Assembly: GCA_920105625.2 (NCBI GenBank)
Contig: OV050030.1
Location: 70,965,611-71,029,610, forward strand
Source of the DNA: Clusia tigrina
Lineage: Eukaryota; Arthropoda; Insecta; Diptera; Clusiidae
Length of the DNA: 64,000 bases
Direction of reading: 5' to 3'
Shown here in pieces: positions 25,662-35,911 of this stretch. Made by a program: the position numbers and the translations under genes. The first letter of the stretch is position 1. The number at the start of each line of letters is the position of its first letter. The notes under the pieces are model-generated. The model had not been told where the DNA came from. It ran no database searches and was given only the letters and a program-made list of their open reading frames with translations.

Positions 25662-25787
25662 CTCTAAGAAAAACACAACATTGTTATTTGGAAGAATACC
25701 ATCAAGAGCGCTTGCCAGACCTTTGTAGAATGGAGTCATAAATCTAGGTTTCTTATCATACCGATACGTTCGTTGAAAGACTTTGTG
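25662..25787 (-). pseudogene. Unidentified 42-codon open stretch, minus strand
   Basis: Read on the minus strand this stretch is open between stop codons at 25790-25788 and 25661-25659. It contains YRYDKKPRFMTPFYKGL followed by ALDGILPNNNVVFFLE, a balanced, non-repetitive composition that looks like real protein, unlike the satellite frames. I do not recognise the family. It runs opposite to the RNase H remnant and is separated from it by AT-rich DNA, so the insert may be a composite of two element fragments, or this may be chance. Confidence 0.4.
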
Positions 25788-25790
25788 TCA

Positions 25791-25850
25791 GAATTATATA
25801 CTATATTATTACTCAATTATATAATATATTATTATTCAAAATAAAAGTTT
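25791..25850. other. AT-rich spacer inside the insert
   Basis: An almost pure A/T stretch with repeated attata and ataata words separates the minus-strand open stretch from the RNase H remnant. It has no coding signal. It could be a former untranslated region or a junction between two fragments. Confidence 0.6.
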
Positions 25851-25881
25851 GCCTCCAACTTTTCTTCTTCAGGTTATTTAA

Positions 25882-26055
25882 ATGCACTCTATAGATATAG
25901 TGCTGGAGAATGTCTACGCAGAGGTACACTCAGCACCAAAATTTCCATTGTCTCAAATAGCCAGGCAGCTCTCAAATCATAAATAAACTTCTCAATCCAA
26001 TCAAAGGTGGTCTGGGAATACTCTAAACTCTACCAGCGAGAGACTCTGTTACGCT
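25882..26055 (+). pseudogene. Decayed non-LTR retrotransposon RNase H fragment
   Basis: The frame starting atg at 25882 reads through NVYAEVHSAP into KISIVSNSQAALKS (to 25980), meets a stop at 25981, and continues in the same frame as QSKVVWEYSKLYQRETLLR to another stop at about 26053. In insect non-LTR elements (Jockey, R1 and I-like groups) the RNase H domain has an AE(V/I) motif carrying the catalytic Glu, then I.I.SDSQAAL carrying a catalytic Asp, then SK.VWEC. All three occur here in the right order. The catalytic Asp is replaced by Asn (SNSQAA), the spacing between the AEV and SNSQAA motifs is short, and stops interrupt the frame, so it is dead. Family assignment is from motif memory, not a search. 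Confidence 0.65.
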
Positions 26056-26057
26056 AA

Positions 26058-29000
26058 TGTTAATGGTTGGCTAATTAAGTCTTATCACACTAACCTTCTA
26101 GGATACATTCTATAAAGTTTACAATTTCTTGTGAAGATTCGTCAGTAGACATAGATGTCACCTTTTTTACCGTATTCATTCTGTAAATGTGAGCAAGTCG
26201 ATAGTCGTCATTTCTGTGAATATGAAGATTATTTTTGTAACGAATTTATTGACAAGACAAGTTACAACAGTAGTTGCAATTGCGTATGTGTGGTTATGCC
26301 ACCGTAATAATTTTTCAGAAGAAGAAGAAGAATTATTGAAACATTTTTTTGGCAGATCTTATAGCTATTTCGGACACGCCACTTGTCCTCATCAAAGATC
26401 TTTCAATGTAAGGCAATTTTTCCCCAAGCATTTTTTATTATGTCTCAGAAAGCAACACCACACCAATTAGGAACCCTCCCAAGAATCGAAACTGGACCTA
26501 CAGCTGTTGTAATCTGTCCATCCAGACAACTAGGCTAACTGCAGGTGGTGAACTGACTGATCAAATTCTGTCCCTGTACTGTCTCATTCCACCACACTCT
26601 AATCAACTCTGTCCCATTATTACCCCTCTTTTGTTCCGTTAGGTCTCTCTCTGTGTTTTTTGTTACATTTCAGTGTTATCATAGTACATTGCTTTTGTTA
26701 GTGGCTGGCTAATTAAGCCTGATCACACTAACCTTCTAGGATACATTCTATAGAGTTTACAATTTCTTGTGAAGATTCGTCAGAAGACATAGATGTCACC
26801 TTTTTTACCGTATTCATTCTGTAAATGTGAGTAAGTCGATAGTCGTCAATTGACAAGACAAGTTACAACAGAAGTTGCAATTGCGTATGTGTGGCTATGC
26901 CATCGTCATAATTTTTCAGACGAAGAAGAAGAATTATTGAAACATTTTTTTGGCAGATCTTATAGCTATTTCGGACACGCACTTGTCCTCATCCAATATC
27001 TTTCAATGTAAGGCAATTTTTCCCCAAGCATTTTTTATTATGTCTCAGAAATCAACAGAACACCTATTATGAACCCTCCCAAGAATAGAAACTGGACCTA
27101 CAGCTGTTGTAATCTGTCCATCCAGACAACTAGGCTAACTGCAGGTGGTGAACTGACTGATCAAATTCTGTCCCTGTACTGTCTCATTCCACCACACTCT
27201 AATCAACTCTGTCTCATTATTACCCCTCTTTTGTTCCGTTAGGTCTCTCTCTCTCTGTTTTTTGTTACATTTCAGTGGTATCATAACACATTGGTTTTGT
27301 TAATGGTTGGCTAATTAAGCCTGATCACACTAACCTTCTAGGATACATTCTATAAAGATTACAATTTCTTGTGAAGATTCGTCAGTAGACATAGATGTCA
27401 CCTTTTTTACCGTATTCATTCTGTAAATGTGAGTAAGTCGATAGTCGTCAATTCTGTGAATATGAAGATAATTTTTGTAACGAATTTATTGACAAGACAA
27501 GTTACAACAGAAGTTGCAATTGCGTATGTGTGGTTATGCCACCGTAATAATCTTTCAGACGAAGAAGAAGAATTATTGAAAAGTTTTTTGGCAGATCTTA
27601 TAGCTATTTCGGACACGCCACTTGTCCTCATCAAAGATCTTTCAATGTAAGGAAATTTTTAGCCAAGCAATTTTTATTATGTCTCAGAAATCAACAGAAC
27701 ACCAATTAGGAACCCTCCCAAGAATCGAAACTGGACCTACAGCTGTTGTAATCTGTCCATCCAGACAACTAGGCTAACTGCAGGTTTTGAACTGACTGAT
27801 CAAATTCTGTGCCTGTACTGTCACATTCCACCACACTCTAATCAACTCTGTCTCATTATTACCCCTCTTTTGTTCCGTTAGGTCTCTCTCTCTGTTTTTT
27901 GTTACATTTCACTGGTATCATAGTACATTGCTTTTGTTAATGGCTGGCTAATTAAGCCTGATCACACTAACCTTCTAGGATACATTCTATAAATTTTACG
28001 ATAGTCGTCATTTCTGTGAATATGAAGATTATTTTTGTAACGAATTTATTGACAGCACACCAATTATGAACCCTCTCAGGAATCGAACCTGGACCTACAG
28101 CTGTTGTAATCTGTCCATCCAAACAACGTGGCTAATTGCAGGTTGTGAACTGACTGATAAAATTCTGTCCCTGTACTGTCTCATTCCACCACACTCTAAT
28201 CAACTCTGTCTCATTATTAGCCCTCTTTTATTCCGTTAGGTCTCTCTCTCTTTGTTTTTTGTTACATTTCAGTGGTATCATAGTACATTGCTGTTGTTTT
28301 GGCTGGCTAATTAAGCCTGATCACACTAACCTTCTAGGATACATTCTATAAAGTTTACAATTTATTGTGAAGATTTGTCAGTAGACATAGATGTCACCTT
28401 TTTTTACCGTATTCATTCTGTAAATGTGAGTAAGTCGATAGTCGTCAATTGACAAGACAAGTTACAACAGTAGTTGCAATTGCGTATGTGTGGTTATGCC
28501 ACCGTAATAGTTTTTCAGAAGAAGAAGAAGAATTATTGAAGCATTTTTTTGGCAGATCTTATAGCTATTTCGGACACGTCACTTGTCCTCATCAGAGATC
28601 TTTCACTGCAAGGCAATTTTCCCCCAAGCATTTTTTTTTATGTCTCAGAAATCAACAGAACACCAATTATGAACCCTCCCAAGAATAGAAACTGGACCTA
28701 CAGCTGTTGTAATCTGTCCATCCAGACAACTAGGCTAACTGCAGGTGGTGAACTGACTGATCAAATTCTGTCCCTGTACTGTCTCATTCCACCACACTCT
28801 AATCAACTCTGTCTCATTATTACCCCTCTTTTGTTCCGTTAGGTCTCTCTCTCTCTGTTTTTTGTTACATTTCAGTGGTATCATAACACATTGCTTTTGT
28901 TAATGGTTGGCTAATTAAGTCTTATCACACTAACCTTCTAGGATACATTCTATAAAGTTTACAATTTCTTGTGAAGATTCGTCAGTAGACATAGATGTCA

Positions 29001-31430
29001 CCTTTTTTACCGTATTCATTCTGTAAATGTGAGTAAGTCGATAGTCGTCAATTGACAAGACAAGTTACAACAGTAGTTGCAATTGCGTATGTGTGGTTAA
29101 GCCACCGTAATAGTTTTTCAGAAGAAGAAGAAGAATTATTGAAGCATTTTTTTGGCAGATCTTATAGCTATTTCGGACACGTCACTTGTCCTCATCAGAG
29201 ATCTTTCACTCTAAGGCAATTTTCCCCCAAGCATTTTTTATTATGTCTCAGAAATCAACAGAACTCCAATTATGAACCCTCCCAAGAATAGAAACTGGAC
29301 CTACAGCTGTTGTAATCTGTCCATCCAGACAACTAGGCTAACTGCAGGTGGTGAACTGACTGATCAAATTCTGTCCCTGTACTGTCTCATTCCACCACAC
29401 TCTAATCAACTCTGTCTCATTATTACCCCTCTTTTGTTCCGTTAGGTCTCTCTCTCTCTGTTTTTTGTTACATTTCAGTGGTATCATAACACATTGCTTT
29501 TTTTAATGGTTGGCTAAGTAAGTCTTATCACACTAACCTTCTAGGATACATTCTATAAAGTTTACAATTTCTTGTGAAGATTCGTCAGTATACATAGATG
29601 TCACCTTTTTTACCGTATTCATTCTGTAAATGTGAGCAAGTCGATAGTCGTCATTTCTGTGAATATGAAGATTATTTTTGTAACGAATTTATTGACAAGA
29701 CAAGTTACAACAGTAGTTGCAATTGCGTATGTGTGGTTATGCCACCGTAATAGTTTTTCAGAAGAAGAAGAAGAATTATTGAAGCATTTTTTTGGCAGAT
29801 CTTATAGCTATTTCGGACACGTCACTTGTCCTCATCAGAGATCTTTCACTGTAAGGCAATTTTCCCCCAAGCATTTTTTATTATGTCTCAGAAATCAACA
29901 GAACACCAATTATGAACCCTCCCAAGAATAGAAACTGGACCTACAGCTGTTGTAATCTGTCCATCCAGACAACTAGGCTAACTGCAGGTGGTGAACTGAC
30001 TGATCAAATTCTGTCCCTGTACTGTCTCATTCCACCACACTCTAATCAACTCTGTCTCATTATTACCCCTCTTTTGTTCCGTTAGGTCTCTCTCTCGCTG
30101 TTTTTTGTTACATTTCAGTGGTATCATAACACATTGCTTTTGTTAATGGTTGGCTAATTAAGTCTTATCACACTAACCTTCTAGGATACATTCTATAAAG
30201 TTTACAATTTCTTGTGAAGATTCGTCAGTAGACATAGATGTCACCTTTTTACCGTATTCATTCTGTAAATGTGAGTAAGTCGATAGTCGTCAATTGACAA
30301 GACAAGTTACAACAGTAGTTGCAATTGCGTATGTGTGGTTATGCCACCGTAATAGTTTTTCAGAAGAAGAAGAAGAATTATTGAAGCATTTTTTTGGCAG
30401 ATCTTATAGCTATTTCGGACACGTCACTTGTCCTCATCAGAGATCTTTCACTCTAAGGCAATTTTCCCCCAAGCATTTTTTATTATGTCTCAGAAATCAA
30501 CAGAACACCAATTATGAACCCTCCCAAGAATAGAAACTGGACCTACAGCTGTTGTAATCTGTCCATCCAGACAACTAGGCTAACTGCAGGTGGTGAACTG
30601 ACTGATCAAATTCTGTCCCTGTACTGTCTCATTCCACCACACTCTAATCAACTCTGTCTCATTATTACCCCTCTTTTGTTCCGTTAGGTCTCTCTCTCTC
30701 TGTTTTTTGTTACATTTCAGTGGTATCATAACACATTGCTTTTGTTAATGGTTGGCTAATTAAGTCTTATCACACTAACCTTCTAGGATACATTCTATAA
30801 AGTTTACAATTTCTTGTGCAGATTCGTCAGTAGACATAGATGTCACCATTTTTACCGTATTCATTCTGTAAATGTGAGTAAGTCGATAGTCGTCAATTCT
30901 GTGAATATGAAGATTATTTTGTAACGAATTTATTGACAAGACAAGTTACAACAGAAGTTGCAATTGCGTATGTGTGGTTATGCCACCGTAATAATTTTTC
31001 AGAAGAAGAAGAAGAATTATTGAAACATTTTTTTGGCAGATCTTATAGCTATTTCGGACACGCCACTTGTCCTCATCAAAGATCTTTCAATGTAAGGCAA
31101 TTTTTCCCCAAGCATTTTTTATTATGTCTCAGAAATCAACAGAACACCAATTAGGAACCCTCCCAAGAATCGAAACTGGACCTACAGCTGTTGTAATCTG
31201 TCCATCCAGACAACTAGGCTAACTGCAGGTGGTGAACTGAATGATCAAATTCTGTCCCTGTACTGTCTCATTCCACCACACTCTAATCAATTCTGTCTCA
31301 TTATTACCCCTCTTTTGTTCCGTTAGGTCTCTCTCTCTGTTTTTTGTTACATTTCAGTGGTATCATAGTACATTGCTTTTGTTAATGGCTGGCTAATTAA
31401 GCCTGATCACACTAACATTCTAGGATACTT
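26058..31430 (+). repeat. Satellite block C: alternating ~602/640-bp units
   Basis: Landmarks are 26249, 26850, 27489, 28049 (short), 28449, 29052, 29692, 30294 and 30933. From 28449 on the spacing alternates 603, 640, 602, 639, a dimer of about 1242 bp. The monomers at 28449, 29052, 29692 and 30294 share aatagttttt and agaatagaaactgg; the tag there ends the central frame early, after PSQE. The monomer at 27489 and its neighbours match block B at a 5540-bp offset (21949/27489). Confidence 0.9.
27984..28089 (+). repeat. Short monomer 7
   Basis: Same two junctions, landmark 28049, spacing 560 then 400 bp. This copy lies to the right of the 451-bp insert. Together with its neighbours 27489 and 28449 it corresponds at a 5540-bp offset to 21949/22509/22909, so block B and block C share an amplification history across the insert. 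Confidence 0.9.
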
Positions 31431-32103
31431 TCTATAAATTTTACGATAGTCGTCATTTCTGTGAATATGAAGATTATTTTTGTAACGAATTTATTGACAA
31501 GACAAGTTACAACAGTAGTTGCAATTGCGTATGTGTGGTTATGCCACCGTAATAATTTTTCAGAAGAAGAAGAAGAATTATTAAAACTTTTTTTTTTAGA
31601 TCTTATAGCTATTTCGGACACGCCACTTGTCCTCATCAGAGATCTTTCAATGTAAGGCAATTTTCCCCCAAGCATTTTTTATTATGTCCCAGAAATCAAC
31701 AGAACACCAATTAGGAACCCTCCCAAGAATCGAAACTGGACCTACAGCTGTTGTAATCTGTCCATCCAGACAACGCGGCTAACTGCAGGTGGTGAACTGA
31801 CTGATCAAATTCTGTCCCTGTACTATCTCATTCCACCAGACTCTAATCAACTCTGTCCCATTATTACCCCTCTTTTGTTCCGTTAGGTCTCTCTCTCTGT
31901 TTTTTGTTACATTTCAGTGGTATCATAGTACATTGCTTTTGTTAATGGCTGGCTAATTAAGCCTGATCACACTAACCTTCTAGGATACATTCTATAAAGT
32001 TTACAATTTCTTGTGAAGATTCGTCAGTAGACATAGATGTCACCTTTTTTACCGTTTTCATTCTGTAAATGTGAGTAAGTCGATAGTCGTCAATTCTGTG
32101 AAT

Positions 32104-32523
32104 ATGAAGATTATTTTTGTAACGAATTTATTGACAAGACAAGTTACAACAGAAGTTGCAATTGCGTATGTGTGGTTATGCCACCGTAATAATTTTTCAG
32201 ACGAAGAAGAAGAATTATTGAAACATTTTTTTGGTAGATCTTATAGCTATTTCGGACACGCCCTTGTCCTCATCCAAGATCTTTCAATGTATGGCAATTT
32301 TTCCCCAAGCATTTTTTATTATGTCTCAGAAATCAACAGAACACCAATTAGGAACCCTCCCAAGAATCGAAACTGGACCTACAGCTGTTGTCATATGTCC
32401 ATCCACACAACTAGGCTAACAGCAGGTGGTGAACTGACTGATCAAATTCTGTCCCTGTACTGTCTCATTCCACCATACTCTAATCAACTCTGTCTCATTA
32501 TTACCCCTCTTTTGTTCCGTTAG
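32104..32523 (+). CDS. Longest satellite open frame (139 codons from ATG), a frame fusion
   Basis: Here a one-base loss (cacgcccttgtcc for cacgccacttgtcc, near 32260) moves the central frame into the second frame, and atgtatgg instead of atgtaagg (near 32289) removes that frame's usual stop. The result runs on through the tRNA-derived segment to the tag in ccgttag. The product is thus MKIIFVTNLL... joined to LVLIQDLSM and then NPPKNRNWTYSCC, the last part being antisense tRNA-like sequence. Two chance changes explain the length, so I do not regard it as a gene. Similar fusions occur at about 57509-57889 and 59424-59804, from a two-base loss at tttttcacaagc. Confidence 0.15.
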   Translation: MKIIFVTNLLTRQVTTEVAIAYVWLCHRNNFSDEEEELLKHFFGRSYSYFGHALVLIQDLSMYGNFSPSIFYYVSEINRTPIRNPPKNRNWTYSCCHMSIHTTRLTAGGELTDQILSLYCLIPPYSNQLCLIITPLLFR

Positions 32524-35297
32524 GTCTCTCTCTCTGTTTTTTGTTACATTTCAGTGGTATCATAGTACATTGCTTTTGTTAATGGCTGGCTAATTAAGCC
32601 TGATCACACTAACCTTCTAGGATACATTCTATAAAGTTTACAATTTCTTGTGAAGATTCGTCAGTAGACATAGATGTCACCTTTTTTACCGTATTCATTC
32701 TGTAAATGTGAGTACGTCGATAGTCGTCATTTCTGTGAATATGAAGATTATTTTTGTAACGAATTTATTGACAAGACAAGTTACAACAGTAGTTGCAATT
32801 GCGTATGTGTGGTTATGCCACCGTAATAATTTTTCAGAAGAAGAAGAAGAAGAATTATTGAAACATTTTTTTGGCAGATCTTATAGCTATTTCGGACACG
32901 TCACTTGTCCTCATCAGAGATCTTTCACTGTAAGGCAATTTCTCCCCAAGCATTTTTTATTATGTCTCAGAAATCAACAGAACACCAATTAGGAACCCTC
33001 CCAAGAATCGAAACTGGACCTACAGCTGTTGTAATATGTCCATCCACACAACTAGGCTAACAGCAGGTGGTGATCTGACTGATCAAATTCTGTCCCTGTA
33101 CTGTCTCATTCCATCACACTCTAATCAACTCTGTCTCATTATTACCCCTCTTTTGTTCCGTTAGGTCTCTCTCTCTGTTTTTTGTTACATTTCAGTGGTA
33201 TCATAGTACATTGCTTTTGTTAATGGCTGGCTAATTAAGCCTGATCACACTAACCTTCTAGGAAACATTCTATAAAGTTTACAATTTCTTGTGAAGATTC
33301 GTCAGTAGACATAGATGTCACCTTTTTTACCGTATTCATTCTGTAAATGTGAGTACGTCGATAGTCGTAATTTCTGTGAATATGAAGATTATTTTTGTAA
33401 CGAATTTATTGACAAGACAAGTTACAACAGTAGTTGCAATTGCGTATGTGTGGTTATGCCACCGTAATAATTTTTCAGAAGAAGAAGAAGAATTACTGAA
33501 ACATTTTTTTGGCTGTTCTTATAGCTATTTCGGACACGCCACTTGTCCTCATTAGAGATCTTTCAATGTAAGGCAATTTCCCCCCCACCAGCATTTTTTA
33601 TTATGTCTCAGAAATCAACAGCACACCAATTATGAACCCTCACAGGAATCGAACCTGCACCTACAGCTGTTGTAATCTGTCCATCCAGAGAACGCGGCTA
33701 ACTGCATGTGGTGAACTGACTGATCAAATTCTGTCCCTGTACTGTCTCATTCCACCACACTCTAATCAACTCTGTCTCATTATTACCCCTCTTTTATTCC
33801 GTTAGGTCTCTCTCTCTGTTTTTTGTTACATTTCAGTGTTATCATAGTACATTGCTTTTGTTAATGGCTGGCTAATTAAGCCTGATCACACTAACCTTCT
33901 AGGATACATTCTATAAAGTTTACAATTTCTTGTGAAGATTCGTCAGTAGACATAGGTGTCACCTTTTTTACCGTATTCATTCTGTAATTGTGAGTAAGTC
34001 GATAGTCGTCATTTCTGTGAATATGAAGATTATTTTTGTAACGAATTTATTGACAAGACAAGTTACAACAGTAGTTGCAATTGCGTATGTGCGGTTATGC
34101 CACCTTAATAATTTTTCAGAAGAAGAAGGAGAATTATTGAAACATTTTTTTGGCAGATCTTATAGCTATTTCGGACACGCCACTTGTCCTCATCAAAGAT
34201 CTTTCACTGTAAGGCAATTTTTCCCCAAGCATTTTTTATTATGTCTCAGAAATCAACAGAACACCAATTAGGAACCCTCCCAAGAATCGAAACTGGACCT
34301 ACAGCTGTTGTAATCTGTCCATCCAGACAACTAGTCTAACTGCAGGTGGTGAACTGACTGATCAAATTCTGTCCCTGTACTGTCTCATTCCACCACACTC
34401 TAATCAACTCTGTCTCATTATTACCCCTCTTTTGTTCCGTTAGGTCTCTCTCTCTGTTTTTTGCTACATTTCAGTGGTATCATAGTACATTGCTTTTGTT
34501 AATGGCTGGCTAATTAAGCCTGATCACACTAACCTTCTAGGATACATTCTATAAAGTTTACAATTTCTTGTGAAGATTCGTCAGTAGACATAGATGTCAC
34601 CTTTTTTACCGTATTCATTCTGTAAATGTGAGTAAGTCGATAGTCGTCATTTCTGTGAATATGAAGATTATTTTTGTAACGAATTTATTGACAAGACAAG
34701 TTACAACAGTAGTTGCAATTGCGTATGTGTGGTTATGCCACCGTAATAATTTTTCAGAAGAAGAAGAAGAATTATGAAACATTTTTTTGGCTGTTCTTAT
34801 AGCTATTTCGGACACGCCACTTGTCCTCATCAGAGATCTTTCAATGTAAGGCAATTTTCCCCCAAGCATTTTTTATTATGTCTCAGAAATCAACAGCACC
34901 CCAATTATGAACCCTCCCAGGAATCGAACCTGGACCTACAGCTGTTGTAATCTGTCCATCCAGACAACGCGGCTAACTGCATGTGGTGAACTGACTGATC
35001 AAATTCTGTCCCTGTACTGTCTCATTCCACCACACTCTAATCAACTCTGTCTCATTATTACCCCTCTTTTATTCCGTTAGGTCTCTCTCTCTGTTTTTTG
35101 TTACATTTCAGTGTTATCATAGTACATTGCTTTTGTTAATGGCTGGCTAATTAAGCCTGATCACAGTAACCTTCTAGGATACATTCTATAAAGTTTACAA
35201 TTTCTTGTGAAGATTCGTCAGTAGACATAGATGTCACCTTTTTTACCGTATTCATTCTGTAAATGTGAGTAAGTCGATAGTCGTCAATTCTGTGAAT

Positions 35298-35546
35298 ATG
35301 AAGATTATTTTTGTAACGAATTTATTGACAAGACAAGTTACAACAGAGGTTGCAATTGCGTATGTGTGGTTATGCCACCGTAATAATTTTTCAGAAGAAG
35401 AAGAAGAATTATTGAAACATTTTTTTGGCAGATCTTATAGCTATTTCGGACACGCCACTTGTCCTCATCAAAGATCTTTCACTGTAAGGCAATTTTTCCC
35501 CAAGCATTTTTTATTATGTCTCAGAAATCAACAGAACACCAATTAG
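35298..35546 (+). CDS. Representative central open frame of the satellite (doubtful gene)
   Basis: From the first ATG this frame encodes 82 residues beginning MKIIFVTNLLTRQVTT, then AIAYVWLCHRNNFS, an acidic EEEEELLKHFF segment, and YSYFGHATCPHQRSF, ending at tag. The N-terminal part is hydrophobic enough to resemble a weak membrane segment. I recognise no family. Reasons to doubt a gene: the same frame is cut or shifted in many monomers by T-run changes, the 37-bp deletion removes its ATG, seven short copies lack it wholly, and substitutions between copies do not obviously spare codons. In other copies the frame appears to open earlier only if GTG or TTG is allowed as a start, which is not expected in a eukaryote. 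It may be a relic of a gene or element that seeded the satellite. Confidence 0.2.
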   Translation: MKIIFVTNLLTRQVTTEVAIAYVWLCHRNNFSEEEEELLKHFFGRSYSYFGHATCPHQRSFTVRQFFPKHFLLCLRNQQNTN

Positions 35547-35723
35547 GAACCCTCCCAAGAATCGAAACTGGACCTGCAGCTGTTGTAATCTGTCCATCCA
35601 GACAACTAGTCTAACTGCAGGTGGTGAACTGACTGATCAAATTCTGTCCCTGTACTGTCTCATTCCACCACACTCTAATCAACTCTGTCTCATTATTACC
35701 CCTCTTTTGTTCCGTTAGGTCTC

Positions 35724-35749
35724 TCTCTCTGTTTTTTGTTACATTTCAG
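35724..35749 (+). promoter_or_regulatory. Splice-acceptor-like polypyrimidine tract (representative)
   Basis: A CT-repeat, then a T6 run, then ttacatttcag gives a near-ideal 3' splice site with a long pyrimidine tract. Nearly every monomer carries it, with the CT run varying by whole dinucleotides. It is missing only where a 34-bp deletion removed it (39530 and 46501). No evidence of use is visible. Confidence 0.45.
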
Positions 35750-35902
35750 TGGTATCATAGTACATTGCTTTTGTTAATGGCTGGCTAATGAAGCCTGATC
35801 ACACTAACCTTCTAGGATACATTCTATAAAGTTTACAATTTCTTGTGAAGATTCGTCAGTAGACATAGATGTCACCTTTTTTACCGTATTCATTCTGTAA
35901 AT

Positions 35903-35911
35903 GTGAGTAAG
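35903..35911 (+). promoter_or_regulatory. Splice-donor-like GTGAGTAAG (representative)
   Basis: AAT|GTGAGTAAG closely matches the metazoan 5' splice consensus. It occurs in most monomers; variants are gtgagcaag (e.g. 2349), gtgagtacg (e.g. 4222) and gttagtaag (46051), and the short monomers lack it. With the acceptor-like site 153 nt upstream it would bound an exon-sized segment, but that segment has stops in all three frames, so any exon would be noncoding. Confidence 0.4.

Larger units (their letters stand above)
25607..26057. mobile_element. 451-bp non-satellite insert with decayed retrotransposon sequence
   Basis: The satellite breaks off after cataacaca at 25606 and resumes with tgttaatgg at 26058. 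Only about 7-8 bp of monomer (ttgcttt) is missing between the two sides, so this is an insertion with a small target loss and not a long replacement. The insert has different composition and no 637-bp homology. It contains an open minus-strand stretch at 25662-25787, an AT-rich stretch at 25791-25850 and a plus-strand RNase H-like remnant at 25882-26055. No terminal inverted repeats, target-site duplication or poly-A tail is visible, so the method of entry is unknown. The first bases (agatctttcag at 25609-25619) resemble the satellite's agatctttcaatg and may be junction microhomology or a satellite scrap. Confidence 0.85.
35265..35902 (+). repeat. Representative full-length monomer (donor to donor, 638 bp)
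   Basis: This copy serves as a map of the unit. GTGAGTAAG begins at 35265. ATG of the central frame is at 35298, the GAA run at about 35393-35408, and the T7 run just before ggcagatc. A second donor-like GTAAGG follows ctttcact near 35483. The antisense tRNA-derived segment lies at about 35555-35620. The (CT)n tract is at about 35719-35730 and the TTTCAG acceptor-like end at 35744-35749. TATAAAG is at about 35825 and the next GTGAGTAAG at 35903. The distance from acceptor-like AG to the next donor-like GT is 153 nt. Confidence 0.9.

Noticed and set aside
25607..26057. Intact transposable element
   Set aside because: No terminal repeats, target-site duplication or poly-A tail are visible; the RNase H fragment has stops and a lost catalytic residue.
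35820..35835. TATAAAG as a Pol II promoter in each monomer
   Set aside because: A single short AT-rich match in AT-rich DNA, with no initiator or consistent downstream gene; it is mutated to tataaatttt in short copies without visible consequence.
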